Shown here piece by piece: positions 23,201 through 32,200 of a stretch of 64,000 nt of DNA (within the stretch, counting starts at the first letter, position 1; every line of letters begins with the position of its first letter). Source of the DNA: Heterocephalus glaber. Lineage: Eukaryota > Chordata > Mammalia > Rodentia > Bathyergidae. Made by a program: the position numbers and the translations under genes. The stretch is from positions 8,246,986 through 8,310,985 of the forward strand of contig NW_004624748.1 of the NCBI RefSeq assembly GCF_000247695.1. Direction: 5' to 3'. Under the pieces are notes generated by a model that did no database searches, was not told where the DNA came from, and saw nothing but the letters and a program-made list of their open reading frames with translations.

Positions 23201-26200
23201 TCCAGAAATCCTTTATAGAAATCTAAATCTTGTAACTCTGAGAGTTGTAACCAATATAATACGCATTATACAATTTATATTTTTGCTCTTATTTCTTAAT
23301 CTTTCATGACATCATGACTAAAAGACCATACTGTGAATAAATAGCGGAAACTGGATGCAATGATTTTAAAGTATATTGGCTGTTTTTAATTCAAGATAGA
23401 GAACAAACATGTGCCTCCCTTTCCTTCTAAGATCATAGTGTAGAGAGAAGTAAAAGAAGGGTTAGTAGTAGGGAAGGCTCCTCAGAGAAGGGATTTCTAC
23501 ACAGTTCTGAAAGATAGAGAGAATATAAGCCCTTTTAGGTCATTCTCTGTCTGACTTCATTGCCAGAACGGCCCCATTCAAGAACAAAAGGTCCAAGAAG
23601 TATAATTTACCAAAAAGACAGGGCTTACAGTATGTGATGAACAGCATTAATGCAAATAGACTTGCACATTCATCTAGAAGTGTTATTAACCATGAGAATT
23701 ACTGCAGAGTAGATGAAAGCATAAGTATTTTCCTGGATAGGTGAATGCCATATTAAAGGAGAAGATGATAGCTGGGACTTCGGCACTGGAGCGGGATTTT
23801 ATGTGAATGCCACTGAAGATCCTTGGAAAACTAACTACAGAATGTATTCTTATGTAACAGAGGAGGTAATTTAATTTGTTTTGTAATTATTAACTGATGA
23901 CTGCCAAGAGTTCAATTTTATATCAATGGCCTTCTAGTCCTGACAATTTTAAACTAGGTTATAGAATGATGACTTTATTTTATACATTTTTATAAATTAT
24001 CTTAGTGGAAATGCCAAAGTTTACCAGTATTGTAGTCCTATTTTCTGCAGTTTAAATTAACATCAAGTACACATTTGAAGATTTAAATAATTGTATTGAG
24101 ACCTGTGCACACAACCCAGATCATCAAAGAAAATAGTATGTGAAACGACCTGTCCTTTCCTGGTAGCTGATTGATTCAGAGATACTTTCTAGTGATAAGC
24201 CAAATCTTAGTTAGAAAGGATAAATAATAAAGCATTATTTCTATTAATATTGATGTGCAATTTATGCATTGATCTAAATTTTATGATTTTATCATATACA
24301 TAATAAAACATTCAAAAACAATATTAAAATTTGAATGACCTAAATTCTTTTTTTCTTTTTTTTCCTCCCTGGTGCTGAGTAACCCAGGGCCTCACACATA
24401 CTAGGCAAGCATTCTACTACTACGCTACTCCTCTAACCCTCAATCATCCATAATTCTTACACCCTAGACCATAGTTATGTTTCAATATATTCCAGATTTT
24501 TTTCTATGACTAATTTTCACATAATTATAAAGTTTTTTAATATTTTTTCAGTTCTATAAAATATTTTCCAGTATTCTAATTTAATAATTTGTATAATATT
24601 CTGTCACATGTTATCATTTACTTTTTTCTTAAGATATTTATGTTTTTGTGTATATTTCTTACCATAACAAATATTGCATTGATTATCTTTGTACATATTT
24701 TTCCCCTAAGGACTTTCCCTAAGATTTTCCCTAGTGAAGTTACCATGTGAAAAGTTTAAAAAACATTGTCTTCCTAACTTCCTAAAGTTACTCTTGAAGA
24801 AGTCTGTACCAGCTGGATATGGTGGTACATGCTTGTAACCCCAGCTACTTGAGAGGCTTAGGTGGTAGGGTCATGAGCTCAAGGCCAGCCTGGACAGCAT
24901 AATTGAAAGTCCGTTTCAAAAAGTCCATATATTCTCCAGTGAATACATTAATAACTATTGTCTGCCTCAGTTTTTTTTTCTTTTAATCTTTATCAGTTCA
25001 AACATTGTAAGACTTGGAGGTATTGATTATGTAATTATTTTACATAACTTTGAAGAAGTCTAAACCTATTTTTTCTGCTATTTTGTCATACTGCTGTTAA
25101 ATTCTTTCTAGCTTCCCCAACTCATAAATGCCAATTTTCCAGTGGATCCCCAAAGGATGTCTATTTTTGGCCACTCCATGGGAGGCCATGGAGCGCTGAT
25201 TTGTGCTTTGAAAAACCCTGGAAAATACAAAGTAAGATTACCTAAGTTTCTGGTGATAAATATTTTTCTTGAATAATATAGTATTAGGAACTTCCAAAGA
25301 AAGAAATTACGATAGTGTTTTCTTTGTTTTGGGACTAAAATTTTCTAGGCTTGGAAACTTGGGCAAGTTGTCAGGATATTAAATGTGATGACATGATGTA
25401 TGCTACAGAATCAGAAACATAGGTATTCCATTGCCGTGGTTTCTTGTTGGCCTGCTTAGAAGTATTATAAAATGTAGCTTATCTTTTTCATGGTCTTTTC
25501 CAAACACATTTTCCCCTCTGTGGGTTATTATTCTTAATTAATGTTATTGTGGTAGTATCTATTAATTTATTTAATATATTTGCCAGGTGTCTTTGTAAAG
25601 TTGACTTTGTGAGGTAAAGGAAAGTATTCATGATTTATGTTCTTAATATATCTAATGAAAATTGAAATACAGCTTGATGGAAAAAAGTCACAGCCTTTCC
25701 CATTCTTTATTTGAAGCTTTACACCTCTATGTATTTTTGGTTTAAGTGAGCCAAATTTGAATAACCATTATATGTAGGGAGTCATACAGTGTACAGCAGC
25801 ATATTACAAGAGTTGAAAACGGAAATGTCAAAGCAATGATCATTTTAGGATTGCTTCTGATTTTAAAAGCAGAGTCAAGAGTCATTTGTCATCTCGAGAT
25901 TTGTTTAATTCATTTATTTCCCATAGGAAAGACTTCTGAATTATTTCATGTGTGCTGCTGAGACATGAAAATAATTCTTATAGCAATTTCATGCAAGTCG
26001 AAAATAAGGCTTTTATTTTCCATTTTTGTGTATAATAAGTCAGTTTATAAATAAATAAACTGTAGTCAGTTGATTGTCTGAGTTTGAAAAGGTGAATTTA
26101 AATGTTTTTGTGCTTTACAGAAGCTAGCAGACACTGTTACATATATACATTGATAAAGCTGAAAGATTTCATCTGTATACCTTATCCTGTGGAATACAAA

Positions 26201-29200
26201 ACTGTACAAAGAACAAAACTGTATCAGAAATTCAGTCATATACAGTATAAAGGAATTCTTTACTGCTGTCTTGGCACTGTTTAAGAGAAATAATGTCTCA
26301 GGTGTAATTTTGTATTACTACAGATTAATTTTCAATGGAAGAAACAAGTAGAAACTGAATATAAACTTCCACTTGTACCTTAGTTAAATTCTAATGCATT
26401 CCTTTGCATTAAACAACATTTAGGAGCTCTCTTAATAGAATACACAAAAGATGCACTATGATGAAGAGGCCAACAATTGAGTTCTGTATATGTCAGGAGG
26501 AAAGTTGTTCATGAGAGTTCTTGTAACAAGTTAAAGTTTCTAAGCTAGGTGTAAGTGTCTGTATTCGGTTTAGCAAGATATAACTTACTTCTGAATTTTT
26601 TTGCTTTTGAAGTCTGTGTCAGCATTTGCTCCGATTTGCAACCCAGTGCTGTGTCCTTGGGGCAAAAAAGCCTTTACTGGATATTTGGGAACAGATGAAA
26701 GTAAATGGAAGGTAGGTACTGAATAACTATTTGTACTCATTCTTAAATTTTCAAGTTTGTTAAAAAGCTGTACCCACCCAGCTATTATAGTCCTGGCCCA
26801 CACAAGTTGAGAGCTGGGAACAATTAGAAAAGTGTGTATATACTCAGCCTTCCCTATCTGTAGGTTTTGTGTATTTGGATTTTACCCCCAAATTAAAAAA
26901 AAACACAACTATATATGTTCTGAGCATTCACAGGCCTTTCTTTTCATTTTCATTAATTCTCTAAACAAGGCAGTATAACAACTATTACATAGCATTTACA
27001 TTGCATTAGGTATTGTAAGTAATCTAGAGATGATTTAAAGTGTGCAGTACAGATGGTTTAAAGTGTACCAAACAGTGTTCATAGGTTATATACAAGTACT
27101 CTGCCGTTTTACATAAGGACTTGAGCATCCATAGATCTTTGTATCTGTGGGGAACAAATCCCCTACTGATATTGAGGAACAACTATATGTGATAATAGCC
27201 ATAAAAACATAAATTCCAGTAGTATTGAATCATGGAAGATAGTTTAAGACTACATTTTTTCTCCTAATGTTTCTTCTCTTTTTATAGACTTATGATGCAA
27301 CCCATCTTGTGACGTCTTATCCAGGTTCTCAGCTGGACATACTGATTGATCAAGGAAAAGATGACCAGTTCCTTTCAGATGGACAGCTACTCCCAGATAA
27401 CTTCATCGCTGCCTGTACAGAAAAGAAAATCCCTGTTGTTTTTAGATTACAAGAGGCAAGTACTAGGAAATCTTAGTTTGATCTAAATAATATAACTATA
27501 AAAAAGCAAGATTCCATAGTTTTTTCTTGCCTTCATTTTAAAGTGTAAAATGCTACCTCCAGTAAGATAGTTTTGTGAATTTTATTGTTTTTGTTTTTTG
27601 GAAATCTGCATGTCCATTTGATTTTCATTAGAAAAATATTATCTATATAAAAATTTGGTCCCCCTTTCCTTTATTTCTGCCATTCAAGTTTGAATTTTTA
27701 ATTTTACTCAAGTAAAAGTAGAATCACACACAGTGGTACCTCAGATCACAAACTTAAATCGTTCCAATTCTGTGTACTTTTTTTTTTTTTTGGTACCAGG
27801 GATCAAACTCAAGACCTTGTGCTTGCAAGGCAGGCATGGTGCCACTGAGCTAAATCCCCAGCCCCCAATTCCGAAACAGATGGCAACATTCATGTTCATG
27901 CAGGAAAGGTGGCTGTGGTCATGTTTATTACCTGATGCAGAGTTCATACACAAAAACAAAATTTTGCCAAACATTGTTTGTAAACCAAGTTTTTCCCAAA
28001 CAAAAGCATTCGAGAACCAAGATACCACTGTATTTAACATGAGAACTAAATATTTTGCATCATTAAATTAATAGGATTTAATTGTGATCTTCATTACTAG
28101 GAGTTAGGTGTCCTCTTTATTATTTCTCCAGAACAACAGTTTATCTTTCCTACATGCTATTTTCCCTTTACTTTTATCTATTGTGTATTGATGTTATGAG
28201 TGTCTCTTCTTTCACATTCAGCAATATGAGTGTACATAAGTATAATTTATAGTATCAACACTGGATTCATTATCTATCTAGTCAGTTCATGTCAGATCTC
28301 TTATGATACGGTTTTTTCATAACTTTGGATATTTTAGTCACACTTATACTTTCCAACATCAATTATAAGAACTATGCTATTGGGCCGGGGATTTAGCTCA
28401 GTGGTTTCACCTCCTGCTGCGCAGGTGCAAGGACCCAAGTTCGATCCCCGGTACCAAAAAAAAAAGAACTATGTTATTAATTTGAAAACTTGACAAAAAT
28501 TTCAGAGTAAACAATACTGTGCCCAGTTATAGTCTTGCTGTTGTGAGAGGTCGTTGGACAGCTACTGATTCAGTTTCCACACGACCTGCTTTGAGCACAG
28601 CAGTAACCTGGTAAGCTGCTTTCACAGGAAAATGACTGTAGGTCTCACTGACGGTACCAGAGTTATTTATGTCAGTCAGCACTTGTTTTTATCACATTAG
28701 TGAAGTCACAACCTACAGCTTCCGCAGCTTCACCTATGTTTGTAAGAGCTCATTTAGGTTTTTCTGCTACTCTTCCTGGCACAAGCTATCCATACAGAGG
28801 CTCCATTCCTAGCTGTCCTGAAATGTAGTCTTGTCAACTAATACAGCTTCACTGCAGGGGCCAATGGCCCCAGGAACTTTTGAGGTGCTGATCATCTTTC
28901 TGGTCAAGGATGACAAGTTAATTCTTCTCTTGCTCGGGCCCTTTGGCAAGTTTTTAATAGTTTTTAATTTATCAGATGTTTGAATTGAAACCTTTCTGAT
29001 ATCTGATATCTGATAGTTTTTAACTTATTAGATACTTGAATTGAAACCTTTCTGATATCTGAGACCAAATTTGATAGAAATAGGAAAGCTTTTTACAGTG
29101 AAAAATATTTAGTGTTCTCCTTACTGTCAAGCTGGTAAAAAAACATGAATTTTAATGCTTGAATGATACTTACTGTCCAATATTAGTGGATTTCTCTTTT

Positions 29201-32200
29201 TTTTTACACATGCACTGTTGTTACAGTGTGTCTAACTTTTCTGGTTGCTGAGACAAAATACTTGACACCCAAAGTTAAAGGAGGAAAAGTCTATTTAGCT
29301 CAGTTTGTACAGGTTTCAGTCCATAGTTGCCTGGCTCCAAAGCAGCATGGCTTGACAGAGGGGTGTCACAGAGGAGAAACAGTTCGTGGAGGCAGGAGGC
29401 AACAAAGTAGGGAAGAAGCAAAGCAGCAAGCAATAAGTGACTACAGCAGCCCTCTTTCTGTCCCTTATTTTCTATCCAGGCTACCCGCCCTTAGGGTGGG
29501 GAACATTCATACCTAGGTAGGGCCTTCCCAATTATCCCCTATGCCAAACCAATCAGTGGACTAATTTAGTAATTACACACCCATGATCCCAGCATCACAC
29601 ACTCTAGACCCAGCCACCTCTGAAAAGCCTCACCTATGACCCCATGAGGTTTTAGGGGAACATCTGGCCATAACGCAGTGAAATAAGGACAGATTTCTCC
29701 CTTCATTATTCCTCATTTTCTGTACACATCTCAGCCTCACAAGCTGAGTATTAATCATCATGCACACTCATGCACTTTACATTATTTGACTTTTATGCTG
29801 ATCTGTCTACACTCCACAAATTTTCCTTGACTAAAATACTTTTGACTATCCACTACTCACCTATTTATACTACTGTAGTTTTGTATAAACTTTAGGGTTT
29901 AAAAAAATATTCATAAGCTTCAGAACATAATAAAAACAAAATCTGTATTTCACAGTAAAAATGAACACTGAAAACTACATATGATCGTGATGTTTTTAAA
30001 ACACTTCTATTTTTTTTTTTTTAATTTATTTTTATTTTTTGGTACTGGGGATCGAACTCGGGTCCTTGCGCTTGCACAGCAGGTGGTGAAACCACTGAGG
30101 TAAATCCCCGGCCCACTTCTATTTATTTTTAAGAGTGATGTATCAGGAACATTGACATAAAATATAGTCATGATGGTAACTGTTCATAATTCTAGTTGTT
30201 GTATAAGGTGGCCCTTTAAAGTTTACAAAAATAGTTTCTCATTAACTCATTTGCAGTCCTTATGCCATCAAATGAAAGATTATCCCTTTTCTGTCTATTT
30301 GCTTTATAGATGAGGAGAGAGGCTCAGAGAAGTAATGTACTTATCTAAGGTCACACAGCTAGTATTTAATAGAACCAGGACTGAAATAAGGCTATGGCTG
30401 AAGATTCTGTTCCGTCATCTGTCTAGCCATTTCCAGACAATGTGATATGCTCCTAAGGAACAAATGGATGGACTGTGTATAACCTGCTACCTCTCTAACT
30501 TAGGCAGCAGATCATAACAATGTCCTTGTTTATGGGGATATTTTGACATGTGAACACTGTATGTATTATATATATAATGTGGGAAAATATATAAAAAACC
30601 AGAACTACAGATATACATACATCTTGTTGTCTTTGTGAGTATGCCCTTATATAATAGGACTTTTTATATTTATTTAAACATTTGCTATCACAATAAAATT
30701 TAGATCAACAACCAAGTTCGAGAAATCCAAATATGAATTTGATTACAAATGCAGTAGTAAGCTTAACTGTATTAACTACAGCTATAACTGACCATGTTTT
30801 TTCCCAAATAACCTTAACTTCTTGGCATTAGCCCTATTGGATGTCTTGTCTACTTCCCATGAGACAGTGCCAGAAAATACTGTTGTTTCTGTAAAGTGTC
30901 TGCCTGCCAACAAAGTCTGGAAATCCCTCGAGTGTGTTACTAAAAAAGCCTAGAATTAAAACACAGATGACATTCTTAGAGGTAACAAATTAATCAACCT
31001 ATTTATTTCTAAGATTCCTATGTCCCAAGAAACAACAACAAAAATGTGGTTGACTGAATTTATGAGGAGTCAAAACACAGCAGGCAATTGTAAAAAAAGT
31101 TTGAAAAGTATTAAAATTACCATGCACAGCCTTGAACTCAGGCACAATTTTTCATTCACTTTCTTTCCACCATTGTCAGGAAGGGTGAGCTGCTGCTGGT
31201 CTCATCTATGTTGCATTTAAGTTTGTTGTCATTGAATCAGCAACCAAATGGAACTGCCTAAGTAGTGATTCCAGGGAGGCAGGCCACTTTCAGATTTTCC
31301 AGTCAACTACCTTTGACCTTAGGCTGCCTCAGGTCTAAGTGATTTATCATCTGTTTTATCATTTGATTGTAAGTGTAGTATAACTATTTATTCATAAAAT
31401 AGAAGCTGTGAAAAAATAAAATAAGCTGAAAATAATCTGAGTGTATATACAAATAAGTGACTAAGAAGGAAGAAAAAAAACTGTTAGAATCATATACTAT
31501 ACATGATTTACCTAATTTCATTCCTTTACATTTTTTTTTTTTTTTTGGTACTGGGGATTGAACTCGGGACCTTGCGCTTGTGAGGCAGGTGCTGAAACCA
31601 CTGAGCTAAATCCCTGGACCCTTTACATCTTTTTTAATGGTGTTAAATGCTCACATTTATACTCTGTCAGCTGTTAAAAAATAAAAAGTTGTTTGAGAGG
31701 GAGGAATTAATGCCAGGGAATATTTATTTGGTAATTTTGTGTACTTTTATTATTTTTGGCTTCAGGGAATCTAAATTCTTTTCAAAAAGCAGTAAGTAGC
31801 AAAATTCCAGTAGCTATATATAGAGATCAAATCTTAGTCTGAAGAAGAAGGGCTTAGTATGTCATATCCTTAGTTGTTGAAGTTACATAACAAAAAAATT
31901 CAGTGTCTTGATACTGAGGAAACTTCCAGAAACACCTTTTCTTTCTTGGAGACTAGGAACAGAGGCTATCCTACCTCCTCAAGTCTCAGGGTCTTTTAAG
32001 ATTGAAAGGCTTTTTTGACCTTTGCATCTGCCTCTTAGAAATGCGTAAGAACAGAGAGTTCCAGAAATGAAGGGCTCTCACTCACCTCTGTCCCATGTTT
32101 AGCACAGTTTTCTGGCATGTAGACTCTTCGTGTTCGTTAAATAAACGAATGAATACCTTTTTCATTCTTCTTTGTACCCTGAAGAGATCTAACAACCTGG

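Larger units (their letters stand above)
23866..25111. other. ESD intron 5
   Basis: Apart from the two SINEs listed separately (24356-24442 and 24812-24932), AT-rich sequence with no recognisable content. Confidence 0.5.

Noticed and set aside
27456..27462. Canonical GT donor at 27460 for ESD exon 8
   Set aside because: It would add four bases and shift the frame before the conserved GYDHSYY exon. The GC donor keeps the protein intact.
28383..28466. tRNA-like sequence with A and B boxes
   Set aside because: It is a SINE: the acceptor stem does not pair, an A tail follows and target duplications flank it. The same applies to the other ID-type copies.
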